From contig NC_051082.1 in assembly GCF_004664715.2 (NCBI RefSeq), positions 11,580,998-11,644,997 of the forward strand: DNA of 64,000 nt. The letters are read 5' to 3'. Position 1 is the first letter of the stretch; each line of letters begins with the position of its first letter. Shown here one piece after another: positions 42,881 through 52,858 of the stretch. A program made the translations under genes and the position numbers. The notes under the pieces were generated by a model. That model was not told where the DNA came from. It was given only the letters and a program-made list of their open reading frames with translations, and ran no database searches. This stretch comes from Peromyscus leucopus. Its lineage: Eukaryota > Chordata > Mammalia > Rodentia > Cricetidae.

Positions 42881-43442
42881 AGTGTGTGTGTTCATATGAG
42901 GGGTGCCAGTGTATCCACACCTCTCCCTCATTCGTGGAGGTCAGAGGACAACCTCAAATGCCGATCCTCGCTTCCCACCTTGTTTTTCATTCGCTTTGTT
43001 TTCCACCTTCACAGTTTTAATTTTTAAATAATATTTACGCTTTTGTTTGTTTGTGAGGGGGTGATTGGAGCCCGTCGTGGCACCCGTGTGGAGTCAGAGA
43101 ACAACTTGGGGGATTGGTTCTCTCGCTCCACCGTGCGGGTCCTAGGGATTGAACTCGGGTCATTGTGTTTAACACAAGCCCCTTTCCCTGCCGAGCCATC
43201 TCGCCAGCCCTCCACCTTGTTCTGAAGGCAAGCATCTCTGTCACTGTCCATCACGGTGTACTCCAGGCAGGCTGGTCCTCCAGCTGCCCGAGATCCTCGG
43301 CCCCCACCTCACATCCAGGCACAGGAAATCTTGGATTACAGATGGGCTACCTTGTCCACCATCACTCGGGTTCTGGGGATTCACACCCAGCTTCTCACAC
43401 TAGCACCATAAGTAAATTATCCACTGAGCCATCTCTCCAGCC
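42836..43442 (-). mobile_element. B4/RSINE1-class composite SINE split by a B3
   Basis: The left part has the (GT) run 42836-42878 and GGAGGTCAGAGGACAACCTC. The right part (about 43210-43442) has CCACCTTGTTCTGAAGGC, GGTTCTGGGGATTCACACCC and CTGAGCCATCTCTCCAGCCCC. The word CCACCTTGTT occurs at both junctions (about 42977 and 43212), as expected if the B3 inserted there. Confidence 0.6.
43020..43208 (-). mobile_element. B3-type SINE, antisense, nested
   Basis: TTTTTAAATAATATTTACGC tail, GAGTCAGAGAACAACTTGGG, GGTCCTAGGGATTGAACTCG, CCGAGCCATCTCGCCAGCCC head. Confidence 0.85.
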
Positions 43443-43492
43443 CCTCAAACAAATGACTTTGTAATTTATTAACTATTTCATTTGTACACCTA

Positions 43493-43493
<1 letters not shown>

Positions 43494-43538
<45 letters not shown>
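43494..43538 (+). repeat. (CA)n microsatellite
   Basis: About 22 CA units. Confidence 0.97.
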
Positions 43539-43540
<2 letters not shown>

Positions 43541-43761
43541 CTGAAATCATGTAAAAACCAAATTGCGGTAAAAAATGGTTTTTGAATGGAAGTTTAAGAA
43601 GCCTTGCCCTAAAGGAACATGCCTGAGACAAAAGGAGAAGCATCCCCTGGAGACCTGGCACCAGAGGACCTCAGCCTTCCTCTGGAATTCTGTATGGATT
43701 ATCTCCTCTGTGTGGCAAGTCTTCCCTAAGTTGTCCATCCTACAACACATCTTATCTACAC

Positions 43762-43958
43762 ATTTTTTTAAATGATTTATTTTTATCTTATATGTGTTGG
43801 TGTTTTGCCTGCATGTAGGTCTGTGTGAAGGTGCCAAATCCTCTGGAACTGGAGTTACAGACAGTTGTGAGCTGCCACATGGGTGCTGGGAATTGAACCT
43901 GGGTCCTCTGGAAGGGCAGCCGGGGCTCTTTGACATCGGAGCCATCTCTTCAGTCCTC
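43762..43958 (-). mobile_element. B3-type SINE, antisense
   Basis: GATTTATTTTTATCTTATATG tail, TGTTTTGCCTGCATGTAGG, CTGGAACTGGAGTTACAGAC, GCTGGGAATTGAACCTGGG, GGAGCCATCTCTTCAGTCC head. Confidence 0.92.
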
Positions 43959-44274
43959 CATCTCCACATTTCTATAGCCTTGAATGTGAGAGACAATTAG
44001 CTCTGGGCCCCTCATGAAGTCATCTGACGTGGCAGAAGCTTGGCTGGCCCGGGTCTGCTTCCTACATGGCTGGAGCTGGCAGAGATGCTGGCTGGGAGGA
44101 GGCGCTGGTTTCCTAGGGCTCTGGCCTCTCCAAAGGCACCTCTGTCTCCACAGCCCGGGAGCTGGCTTCTCCAGAGAGGCCAGTCCCAGGGACCCAGGCA
44201 GAAGCCGCAGTTTCTAACCTGCTTGGCAAAGTCACACCATTCTGCTGGTCACAGAGGGAGCCCCAGTCACCACG

Positions 44275-44400
44275 GGGGTAGGAACCACTCAGACCACCTC
44301 AGCCTCGAGCAAGTCACAGCCCTTCCCTGGTCTCGGCTCCACCATCTGAAAAACAGGAGAAGGAACCACTGCAGACGTCACAGCCGTACCACAGAAGATC
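44275..44400 (+). mobile_element. MIR SINE
   Basis: CCTCGAGCAAGTCACAGCCC, CGGCTCCACCATCTGAAAAAC, AAGGAACCACTGCAGACG. Confidence 0.65.
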
Positions 44401-44454
44401 TAACGGAATGTCCTAGGAGAAATGCCGTTCAACCCCTAGGACTAGCCGCATCCC

Positions 44455-44735
44455 AGCTGGGGAGACAGCTCAGCGTGTAAAAGCCCTTGCCTTGCAGGCA
44501 TGAGAAGGGACCTGAGTTCAAATCCCCACAACCCACGTAAAAGCTAGACACCCAGTGTGAGCGCCTGTAATCCTCACACTCCTAGGAGAGATGGGAGGCA
44601 GGCACGGGAGAATCCTTAGGACCTCCCAGGCCAGCTAGCTTGATGACGGCCGCACAAAAACAAGCGGAGAGACCTTGCCTCAAACAAAGTAGGAAGACCC
44701 ACACACCGTACACGCATACACACTCAGAGCTAGCC
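44455..44735 (+). mobile_element. B4/RSINE1-class composite SINE
   Basis: AGCTGGGGAGACAGCTCAGC head, TGAGTTCAAATCCCCACAACC, CGCCTGTAATCCTCACACTCC, GGCCAGCTAGCTTGATG, AGAGACCTTGCCTCAAAC, ending CACACACCGTACACGC. Confidence 0.85.
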
Positions 44736-44929
44736 AGGCTCAGTTCTACCTTAGGATCTTCGGACACGCTTTGTTCCCCACGTACCCTTGTCTCAGTTCT
44801 TTGGATCACCGGATCTCTTTCACACTCTATGCTCAGTCCCAGGTCTTCTCAGAGAAGCTGTCTCAAGCTACCCCACCCCTACAGGCTGCCTCTTAACCTT
44901 CCATTCACTCCCTGAGGACAACTCCCTGG

Positions 44930-45018
44930 GTTGGTCTGTCTTGCTCCCAGCCCCCTTCTCGGCCCTTGGTGCATAATAACTGCTCAGTAAGTATCTGTTG
45001 AGCAAGTGACTGAAAACC
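44930..45018 (+). mobile_element. MIR-type 3' end fragment
   Basis: GGTGCATAATAACTGCTCAG, TAAGTATCTGTTGAGCAAG matches the common 'CTCAATAAATATTTGTTGAATGA' ending. Confidence 0.55.
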
Positions 45019-45109
45019 ACACACAAAGGCCGCTCAATGTCAGAGCCAGGGGGGGGGCCCCCATCCATCTCTCTCCCGGGGCGCCCTTCCCACGTGTGTC
45101 CACTTGAGG

Positions 45110-45305
45110 CAGCTGCCTTTCACAAGGGACTCTGGCTGTCTAGTCTCCTAATCAGCCCCTCATCTCCCCTCCACACTGGTGTCACGCTTGTTAGAAAAGC
45201 TAAGGGTGCCTACAGCCGCGCTGACGCCGGTTTGAAATTATCTGTCACTCAGCCGGCTGCCCATCAAGTCTCTCACCTGTGGAAGGCGAGGGGCCTGGGG
45301 GCCAG
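45110..45305. promoter_or_regulatory. Candidate conserved non-coding element
   Basis: CTCCTAATCAGCCCCTC, GGTTTGAAATTATCTGTCAC (MEIS-like CTGTCA) and CCCATCAAGTCTCTCACC in repeat-free sequence with CpGs (CCGCGCTGACGCCGG). Compositional inference. Confidence 0.35.
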
Positions 45306-45710
45306 TCCCCCACTTGCCTTTGTTTCCAACAGACATCAATCTTCCCCCGTTCCTGGCTGGCCAGCCCCTCCTGGATTGCCCTCCCGAGCCCCTTCCTCTG
45401 CCCTGATGGATGCTTTTATATGGATGCCCCCCCCACCACCACCTTCTTTTCATCCCTGGAGCGGTACCCCACCACACACACACCCCCCTCCACCAGGCCG
45501 GACCACGCTGAGAGCAGGGTCCCCAGAATGCCGCTTCCCTGCAAGCTCAGGGGTGGAATGTGCCTGACTCTAAGGGGACTCAGAGAGACTCTCCCATCCA
45601 TCCCCTCCTCTGGGGGACAGTGACATCAGACGTCCTGTTGACAGACGCTCAGTGCCGGCCACATTCTAACCACACCATCCGCTGCAGCCGCGTGAAGTTC
45701 CAGAAAGTAG
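45306..45710. other. Unique GC-rich sequence, no gene seen
   Basis: C-rich patches (45428-45440, 45478-45495); overlapping chance frames on both strands. Confidence 0.35.
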
Positions 45711-45714
45711 CTCT

Positions 45715-45815
45715 GTACCATAGCTGAAGAAACTGAGGACCAGAGAGGCCAATTGGCCTGTCTGAAGTAGCCCAGCAAGAAAACTACAGGGTGGGGATCT
45801 GAACAAAGAGGACTG
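45715..45815 (-). mobile_element. MIR SINE, antisense
   Basis: AGCTGAAGAAACTGAGGACC, AGAGAGGCCAATTGGCCTG, GGGTGGGGATCTGAAC. Confidence 0.7.
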
Positions 45816-45892
45816 GGCTCTCCTGTGACAACCTCATTCCTTACTGTGTTCCTAGAGCCATGTTCTTTAGGCATGAGCAAAGGAGTCGGGAT

Positions 45893-46190
45893 GTTGTGTG
45901 TGTACAGATGCACGTGTGCATGGGCGAGCATGTGTGGAGGCCAGAGGTCTACCTTGGGTGTTCCTCCGCCGATGCTGTCCACCTTGTTTCTTGAGACAGG
46001 GTATCACATTAGCCTGGAGCTCGTCAACAAAGCTAGGCTGGCTGGCCCTTGAGGATTCCCCCACCTGTCTCTGCCTCCCTAATGCTGGGATAGCAAGCGC
46101 ATGTAGCCACAGAGCCAGCTCTTTTCATGTGGGTTCTGGGGTTCAAACTCAGGTCCCCATGCTTGCAAGGGCAAGCTCTTGGAGTCTGGG
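45893..46190 (-). mobile_element. B4/RSINE1-class composite SINE, antisense
   Basis: GAGCATGTGTGGAGGCCAGAG, TGTCCACCTTGTTTCTTGAG, GCTAGGCTGGCTGGCCC, AATGCTGGGATAGCAAGCGC, CATGTGGGTTCTGGGGTTC, GCTTGCAAGGGCAAGC. Nearly complete. Confidence 0.88.
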
Positions 46191-46284
46191 GGTCAGAGCT
46201 GCAACAAGGATGAGCAGGTAAACTTCAGGAACCAGGCTCCTGGGCAAAGGCTCCCAGGTAAGGATGAGAGCGTGGCTGGAAAAA

Positions 46285-46720
46285 GAAGGCAGGCAGAGGA
46301 GCAGATTATCTGACTCCAAGAAGGACAGGGACTAATTGAGCTGGGGTGGGGACAGCCCGGAGAGGAGACAGCCACCTTCGGCAGAAGCGCAGGAGCAGCG
46401 ATTTCCCCGAGGTGACGGGGACAAGAGTCGCCCGCTCGAACGTTGCCCATTTGGAATCGCAAAGCAAGCGTTTTCCACCTTTAATGGGGGACCCAACCAA
46501 TCCGCAAGACACCCTATTTCTCTTTGTCTTTTTCCCCTGCCAAGTCAGCGGACTGACTGAGCTCCCCCGGGTGATTAATTTTCCCCTTGACACCCTGGGG
46601 AATGAGACGTTTGTCCCAAGGGTAGAGGGAGACAAAGAAGCAGGACTTTGGCTGTGGCTGAGCCGGGCGCCATCGCGGGCCTGGTCCACCGTCCTTTGAC
46701 ACCCAGGGACAGGAGTGGCT
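46285..46720. promoter_or_regulatory. Candidate conserved non-coding element
   Basis: About 430 bp without repeats. GGAGCAGATTATCTGACTCC, GGACTAATTGAGCTGGG, GCCCATTTGGAATCGC, CCACCTTTAATGGGGG, CGGGTGATTAATTTTCCCC (PBX/HOX-like TGATTAAT) and CpG-bearing CCCGAGGTGACGGG. The mixture of AT-rich factor-site words with retained CpGs suggests constraint; not aligned. Confidence 0.4.
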
Positions 46721-47014
46721 GGGCTGGGGAGGCCGCTGGACAGTTCGTCCCAACCAAGAAGTTGCCAGGAAACAACAGCCGAGGCAGAATAAAAGGTCCT
46801 GGACCACAAAGCAGGGGACACCGACATCGCTGTGGGGACACAATGGGCTTCTTGGTGGACGGAACTCAGACTAAGCCGGACAGCTTAGCAGGCTGTTTCA
46901 CTTCCGGGGTTTGCCAAGATTACAAATAAAGCCGATTAGAAAGTGGCCCCTGTGTAGGTATGGGTAAGGGTGTGTGGACTGCCCCCGGATCTTACTTTTA
47001 CTGCAGCCGGGTCA

Positions 47015-47135
47015 TGGCTTGCACCATCTCTAGGCCTGAATTCCCCGGGTTCAAGTCCCACACCGGTCACTTGCAGGCTGAGGATTTGGGACAAGTCACT
47101 TAACTTCTCTGGGTTCCCATTTCCTTATTTCTCAC
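47015..47135 (+). mobile_element. MIR SINE
   Basis: GGGTTCAAGTCCCACACCGG, GATTTGGGACAAGTCACTTAAC, TTCTCTGGGTTCCCATTTCC. Well preserved. Confidence 0.85.
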
Positions 47136-47154
47136 ACAGCTACCACACGACAAG

Positions 47155-47395
47155 CCAGCCCCCCGGGCACAGGCCTGTCGTTCCAGCTGCTTAGGGAGGC
47201 TGAGGCAGAAGGATTATAAATTCCCAGGCTGCCTGGGCTACAGAGTGAGTTCAAGGCTAACCGGAAGAACTTAAGGAGACCCTGTCTCAGAATAAAAAGT
47301 AAAACGAGGTCTGGGAGTATATAGTTTAGGAGGAGAGAGCTTGCTTCCCGTGCATAAGAACCTAGGTTCAGTCTCCAGTACTGGGAAGGGGGAAA
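47155..47395 (+). mobile_element. B4-like body followed by ID-like head
   Basis: GGCACAGGCCTGTCGTTCCAG, GGAGGCTGAGGCAGAAGG, CCTGGGCTACAGAGTGAG, GAGACCCTGTCTCAG, then GGTCTGGGAGTATATAGTTTAGG and GGTTCAGTCTCCAGTACTGG. The order body then head is the reverse of B4, as in the 4485-4800 tandem. Confidence 0.65.
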
Positions 47396-47534
47396 CCGCA
47401 CTGACGGCGCCGTCAGCTCCTAGTGGGTGCTTGCACCGGCCGACTCTTAGTATGCATGAGGCTGAACAGAGTGGGACTCCCTCAGACTCTCTCGAGACTC
47501 CTTCAGTCTTTTTGTTATTACTGTTTTGTGTTTT

Positions 47535-47670
47535 TCGTTTTTTTTTCCGAGACAGGGTTTCTCTGTCCTGGAACTCACTCTGTAGACCAGGCTGGCCTTG
47601 AACTCAGAGATCCACCTGCCTCTGCCTCTCAAGTGCTGGGATTAAAGGTGTGCGCCACCACGCCCGACTT
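47535..47670 (-). mobile_element. B1 SINE, antisense, shortened
   Basis: TTTCCGAGACAGGGTTTCTC then directly TGTCCTGGAACTCACTCTG (the 'tgtagccctggc' part is missing), CAGGCTGGCCTTGAACTC, AGTGCTGGGATTAAAGG, GCGCCACCACGCCCGAC. Confidence 0.92.
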
Positions 47671-47764
47671 GAGTCATTTTCAAATTCCGGAATCCCTCGT
47701 GACGCAACTTACCTAATATGTCTAATTCAGTAGATTCTGTCTTTTACTTACGTTTACTCCAGCA

Positions 47765-48118
47765 CTGAGTATGGTGTCCCACAGCTATCATCCCAGTACA
47801 TGGGAAACTGAGGCAGGAGAAGCGAGAGTTCAAGGTCAGGGAGCTGGAGAGATGAGCCAGTGCTTAGGAGCACTTTCTGCCCTTTGGAAGGACCCAGGTT
47901 CAGTTCCCAGCACTCACATCAGGTGGCTCACAAACACCTGTAACTCCAGCTCCAGGGGGATCTGGAACCCTCTTCTGGCCTCCATGGGCACCTGCGTACA
48001 TGTGGTACACATAAACTCACACAAGAACACACAAACAAACACAAATTTAAAAAGAAAAACTTTTTTAAGGCCAGCCTGGGCTACATGATACATGCAATCA
48101 TGTCTCAAAAAAAAAAAA
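47765..48118 (+). mobile_element. B4 body interrupted by a B3
   Basis: Left part CCCAGTACATGGGAAACTGAGG and GCGAGAGTTCAAGGTCA (to 47837). Right part AAGGCCAGCCTGGGCTACATG and poly-A (from 48067). The two parts join in register once the B3 is removed. Confidence 0.75.
47838..48066 (+). mobile_element. B3-type SINE nested in B4
   Basis: GGGAGCTGGAGAGATGAGCC, GGTTCAGTTCCCAGCACTC, AACTCCAGCTCCAGGGGG, CCCTCTTCTGGCCTCC, CACAAATTTAAAAAG tail. Flanked by AAGGTCA and AAGGCCA, an approximate short duplication. Confidence 0.9.
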
Positions 48119-48124
48119 AAAAAG

Positions 48125-48268
48125 CAGCCAGGCCATGGTGGCGCATGCCTTTAATCCCAGCACTTGAGAGGCAGAGGCAGGCAAATCTCTGAGTTCGAGG
48201 CCAGCCTGGTCTACAGAGTGAGTTCCAGGACAGCCAGGGCAACACAGAGAAACCCTGTCTCAATAAAA
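48125..48268 (+). mobile_element. B1 SINE
   Basis: GGCCATGGTGGCGCATGCC, TTTAATCCCAGCACTTGAG, CAGCCTGGTCTACAGAGTG, CAGGACAGCCAGGGCAAC, GAAACCCTGTCTCAATAAAAAG. Close to the mouse-type consensus. Confidence 0.95.
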
Positions 48269-48469
48269 AGCAAGTTCTGCACCTCGAGTGAGAGCTAGCC
48301 TCACCCTACTCTCCATTGTGGGTTCTCCTTAATTGACAGCTTCCAGCACCAATAGAGGTGGAGAAAGACTCACTCTTCCTTGAGGGGATGGCCACTGGGA
48401 ATTTGACCATGCTTCAGTAAATACATAACCCACACAAAATAGACTTGCTTTTTTCTTTTCTTCCTTTTT

Positions 48470-48602
48470 TTTGGGGGGGGGTGAAGAGATTTCAGGGGAA
48501 GGGTATGAAGAATGGGATGGGAAGAATGAGAGGTAAGCACAATTGGGGTGTATGATGTGAAATTCCCAAATAAACAATAAAGATCTTTTTTAAAAAGTAA
48601 AT
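48470..48602 (+). mobile_element. L1 3' end fragment
   Basis: G run, GGGTATGAAGAATGGGATGG, ATTGGGGTGTATGATGTGAAA, CCAAATAAACAATAAAG. Resembles rodent L1 3' termini. Confidence 0.5.
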
Positions 48603-48699
48603 AAACACACTTATAGAAGGACACTCCCTCCTGATCACCCAAATGCCGTAATAAGAGGATAATGAGAAAAGAGATATCACTGCTAGAAAATACTGCTGT

Positions 48700-48890
48700 G
48701 GCCAGGCAGTGGTGGCACACTCCTTTAATCCCAGCACTCAGGAGGCAGAGCCAGGCGGATCTCTGTGAGTCTGAGGCCAGCCTGGTCTACAGAGTGAGAT
48801 CCAGGACAGGCACCAAAACTACCTAGAGAAACCCTGTCTTGAAAAACAAAAACAAAAACGAAGAGGAAGAAGAAAAAAAAAAAACATTGT
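48700..48890 (+). mobile_element. B1 SINE, cricetid-like variant
   Basis: GGCCAGGCAGTGGTGGCACAC, AGCCTGGTCTACAGAGTGAG, ATCCAGGACAGGCACCAAAAC, TACCTAGAGAAACCCTG, A-rich tail. The AGATCCAGGACAGGC..CCAAA middle is the variant seen in the other cricetid-like B1 copies. Confidence 0.95.
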
Positions 48891-49109
48891 TGTAAAATGA
48901 GAACAGAACCGGGGTGCCTACAGCGACATCCCCTCCACCTGGCTCTGTTGCACTCTGTGTAAACTGGGGTTGTAACTAGAGGTGATGTGGTACCCAAAAC
49001 CAGGCAATGCAAACCTGAGACCTGCACCAGCCGAATTCAGGACCAGATGATATCCTGTACATGCAGCAATGAAAACCCTGTGAGAGCCCTCAGGTCATCC
49101 ACCTTGAGG

Positions 49110-49443
49110 CAGATGGCTGAGTGGATGGACATAGGGATGGAGAGATAGACAGACAGGTGGGAAAAGGGATGGGGTAGTTGGAAGGATGGATGACAGGAAA
49201 GATGGGAAGAGGGATAAATGAAGGATTGATGGATGGATGGATGATGGATGGATAGGTGGGTAGACGAAAAGACAGATGAGTGATAGATGAGTGGTGGATG
49301 ATGAATAGATGGATGAACATGTGGATGGATGATGGATGGATATACGGATGATGGATATGGATGATGGGTAGATGGATGATAGATGGATAAATGGTGGATG
49401 GATGATAGATGGATGGATGGATGGATGGTGGATGGATGGGCCA
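49110..49443 (+). repeat. Degenerate (ATGG)n array
   Basis: GGATGGATGATGGATGG words with GATA-type interruptions, about 330 bp. Older looking than the other ATGG arrays. Confidence 0.9.
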
Positions 49444-49444
49444 C

Positions 49445-49950
49445 TTGATCATAGAATTAAATAAACAGCAAGTGGTCATTCCAGGATTTCCCTGTCCAGA
49501 AGCACACACTTCTTCTAGCTAGCTTAACCTGAAAGCAAATCACATCCCAGCACCTGAGAAGTTTCAGAAACCATCAGCCACATAAGGGACCTGGGCTCAG
49601 AAAACAGGTCAAGGCAAAGTGGGTTAGCACTGGAAAATTCAGCCAAGGCTTCACTAGACAGGCAGGGGTAGTCAGTGAGGAGGCCAGCAATGGCCACCCT
49701 GTGGACCATGATATCACCACCTAACATAGACTCCCCCCACCAGGATCCCAGATACCTCTGCCTCCAAAGGGAACTCACCCATTCCTATTTCTCTGGCCCC
49801 TCCCTTAAGGGGCAGGTCCCAGGTAGGAGCAATTGTCAGCGGATCCCAGGTAGACTCAGTAGAGTCCCAACTGCCAGGTGTGAAGAGGACCACCTGACTC
49901 CGCTGGCTTCCCCACCCACTTGACAGAAACCCCTCCAAGCGGGGAGTAAA
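49445..49950. other. Unique sequence, no gene seen
   Basis: No repeat or exon recognised. Confidence 0.35.
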
Positions 49951-49954
49951 TGTG

Positions 49955-50290
49955 AATCGGGGTGATGGACGGATGAGTGGACCGATGAACAGATGGAGGA
50001 CTGAAGAACGGAGAGCTGAGTGGTAAAGGGGGAAGAGAGAGGGGAGGGAGAAGTGAGTCTTACGAATGGCTGCTGCTGGGTTTATGGATGGGAAAGGAAG
50101 GAAGGAAAGAGAGAGGCAAAGACAGGAGGTAAGGAAGGATGGACCATCAGCTAGATGGATAGAAGCATGGATGGATGGGCGCTTGATGATAAAAAAAAGA
50201 ACTAAGGAAGGTGGATAGATCAGAAGGGAAAGCAGAGGAAGAGAATGGAGGGGGTGATGGAGAGAGGGAGGGGATGGGCCAGGTGCCCCC
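49955..50290 (+). repeat. Decayed purine/ATGG low-complexity DNA
   Basis: GGTGATGGACGGATGAGTGG, GGAAGGAAGGAAAGAGAG, GATGGATGGGCG and GGAGAGAGGGAGGGG words without clean period. Confidence 0.7.
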
Positions 50291-50489
50291 TGGTTCTGGC
50301 TGGAGGATTCTGATGTCGAACTAGGGCTGTGGACATGGCAGTCAGGGCAGTAAGTACAGGGGTTGGCGCCGCCATTGCCATGGGTTACAGTATAAGATGC
50401 TTCCTGATGCTCACACCTTGTGCATGATTCTGGGCCAAGCCCCTCTCGATACTGCAGGAGACTAGGACGTCACAAAAGCCCTACTGTCC

Positions 50490-50592
50490 CATTTTTAGGG
50501 CCTCAGAGAGGTAAAGGAACTTGCCTGGCGTTGCAGAGCAGCAGAGATGTAGGGCTCAGGATCTAGGGTCATGCTAACATCTGTGTAACTGA
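50490..50592 (-). mobile_element. MIR SINE, antisense
   Basis: GGCCTCAGAGAGGTAAAGG, AACTTGCCTGGCGTTGCAG, AGCAGCAGAGATGTAGGGC. Confidence 0.75.
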
Positions 50593-50921
50593 TTGCCTGG
50601 GCACCTGCTTCTCCGCCACCATCGCTGTATTCTAACCACTTCTAGTTAGACCTGGTTCCCTCAACTAGGTTGTGGGGCTACAAAGTGGAGGTGTCAGTAT
50701 CCAATGGATCTGGTACCCAGAGACCCACACTACCACTGGACGCCATCACAGCAAATTGTCCTTAAACCTTAGGAAGGGGCCAGCCTCTTTAAGGTCACGA
50801 TTCTTCTCAAGTACACTTACTTGGCCATCTCATCACAAAGTCCATGGTCACAGCCACACACCCCCAAACTTCAGGACAGGGCACCCACACACACTCTAAG
50901 ACCTTGACACCTACCTTCTTT

Positions 50922-51136
50922 TTTTTTTTTTTTTTCTTCTTCTTTTTGGTTTTTCGAAACAGGGTTTCTCTGCATAGCTTTGCCCCTTTCCTGGAGCTCA
51001 CTTGGTAGCCCAGGCTGGCCTCGAACTCACAGAGATCCGCCTGGCTCTGCCTCCCGAGTGCTGGGATTAAAGGCGTGCATCGTCGTCGTCACCACCACCA
51101 CCACCACCACCACCACCACCACCACCACCACCCGGC
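50922..51136 (-). mobile_element. B1 SINE, antisense, with ACC expansion and target duplication
   Basis: Poly-T tail, TTTTCGAAACAGGGTTTCTC, GCATAGCTTTGCCCC, CAGGCTGGCCTCGAACTC, AGTGCTGGGATTAAAGGCGT, then (CGT) and about 13 ACC units (51087-51132). Perfect 16-bp direct repeats GACACCTACCTTCTTT lie at 50906-50921 and 51137-51152. Confidence 0.97.
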
Positions 51137-51152
51137 GACACCTACCTTCTTT

Positions 51153-51995
51153 ACATCTGGAATGTTCTACCTCCAGAGCTTTGTTGTGTAAGTGATGCCG
51201 TTACAGTGTACAAGAAAGCGCCTTGACCAGTGTGTTCCCTGCAACCACGAGAGGCAAGATTGGATCCAGCGTTTTGTGAGTGAACAGAAGGGGTGTGGAG
51301 CTGCCTCTGGCTCACAAGGGGGGCTGTGCACACAGGGGTGGAAGCAAGATGGGGAGCCAGGGCCCATCTCTGCTCAAGCCCCCACAGCCCAAAGCAAACA
51401 AGCCAAGACAGGGAGGAAGCCAACGAGCTGTGCGACCACACCTGACTCCAGAGCGGGGGACTCCTCATCGCTTAGGACCCACCTGGTCTCCAAGTTGCAG
51501 AGAGCTGTCCCTTTGGTGCGCAGCTGCAGCAGCAGGGTGGCAGGGTGCCCTCGGGTGCTTCTTGGCAGGAGCGGGGAGGATCTGGGACTCCTACCTTTAG
51601 CCAGCAGGAGCGCCTCTGGAGAGGGTCCAGAGCCACTTCCTGCTGATGGACAGGGATCTGCATGTCACCTGCAGTATTGGAGTTCTGCACGATCCTTCCC
51701 ATCCCTGGCTGGGGAAGCTGGCAGGGTTGGCTGCAAGCCCTGTCCCTGGAATCTGCTGTCTCAATTAGGACCCAGGATGAGTACAACACCTGACAGGGAG
51801 ATGGAGAGGCACAGGAAGACGCCGGGATGGAAGACATCCAGTCCGGCTGGACTCCAAGAAGCAGAGAGCCAATGACAGAACATCAGAGGAAGCCTCCCTT
51901 CTCCTGCTAGGGAGCACAGAGAATAGAGAGTCAAGGCTAGGAGCCCCGGACCCAAGCTGGACCAGCTCTGTCCCTCCTGCGTAGTTACTGACATG
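51153..51995. other. Unique GC-rich sequence, no gene seen
   Basis: A 227-residue frame at 51192-51875 is the longest without internal repeats in the window. It shows no domain I recognise and has open antisense frames opposite. Not called. Confidence 0.4.
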
Positions 51996-51999
51996 AGTC

Positions 52000-52092
52000 A
52001 CTGTCCAGCGACCACCTACCTTGTGCCAGGGAGAACACTAAACACTTTATATGCAGTATTTAACCTTCCTGGTAACCACCGCGAAATACACA
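52000..52092 (-). mobile_element. MIR SINE 3' region, antisense
   Basis: CCACCTACCTTGTGCCAGGG, ACACTAAACACTTTATATGC, AGTATTTAACCTTCCTGG. Confidence 0.7.
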
Positions 52093-52098
52093 TCCATT

Positions 52099-52112
52099 CA
52101 CGTGTCCACGTG
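52099..52112. promoter_or_regulatory. Two tandem CACGTG E-boxes
   Basis: CACGTG at 52099-52104 and at 52107-52112, two spacer bases apart (TC). Sites of this type bind USF, MYC/MAX, CLOCK/BMAL1 or TFE factors. Function unproven. Confidence 0.3.
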
Positions 52113-52284
52113 TCCATTCGCTCCTACAAGGATTCTGAAACCCGTACAAACCCAAGCCCTGTCCTCCGTCCTGGGGAGTGTGTGGGTGTCCTTTCCAGAT
52201 GGACGCAGCCATCTTCCTTTGTGGGCTTTCTAATCTATTCAGAGGACACTGGAAATAAACGTAAGTATGGGGACTAAAGGGGGG

Positions 52285-52470
52285 AGTGGGTTCTCTAGAG
52301 TGAGCCGGTGACATTTGAGCAGGACAAAGAAGCGTTGAACGTCACGTGAATGGGGGAAGGGCGGGCAAGGTCAAGGGAGGGCAATGCAAAGGCCCTGGGG
52401 TGGAAACAGCTTGAGCAAGAATCACAGGACCGGGGGCAGCTGGCTCCTGGGAGCCACCGCATCGTCTGAG
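52285..52470 (-). mobile_element. L2 3' end relic, antisense
   Basis: GGTGACATTTGAGCAGGAC, GGCAATGCAAAGGCCCTGGG, TGGAAACAGCTTGAGC. The best L2 match here. Contains GTCACGTGAA (52341-52350). Confidence 0.75.
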
Positions 52471-52855
52471 AAATCAGAGCAGGACATGTCAGTGGATGAG
52501 ACCGGGCCTGGGTAGCTGTGAGGGAGGGTGTAGAGTGTGGAAGAGTTCGGAAGTGACATGTAAGCTGACTGATGGCTCACCACGACCCCTTTGGCAGGGA
52601 GCTGGGGGAGCGGGGGAGCCCGGGGTGGGAAGCGAAAGTCTTAGGACAAGGGGAGAAGGTGGCGGCTTGGGCCAATGGAAACAGGCAGAAATCTGGGACT
52701 TGGAGTTCAGTTTGGAGATCAGAACCAAGGGGAACAAAAACTCTGAGGCCCAAAGGAGCAAACAAAGACTTAAATGGTGACCTGAATTCCCAGAGAGTTG
52801 CTGAACACCGGGAGCCCCAAGTCACCATCACCAAGGGCCATAAAGCAGTGTGAGT
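52471..52855. other. Unique sequence, no gene seen
   Basis: No repeat or exon recognised. Confidence 0.35.
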
Positions 52856-52858
52856 GAG

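Noticed and set aside
51192..51875. 227-residue frame in unique DNA
   Set aside because: Longest non-repetitive frame, but no family resemblance, no conserved motif and overlapping open frames. A protein search with no hit, or RNA-seq showing no transcript, would confirm rejection.
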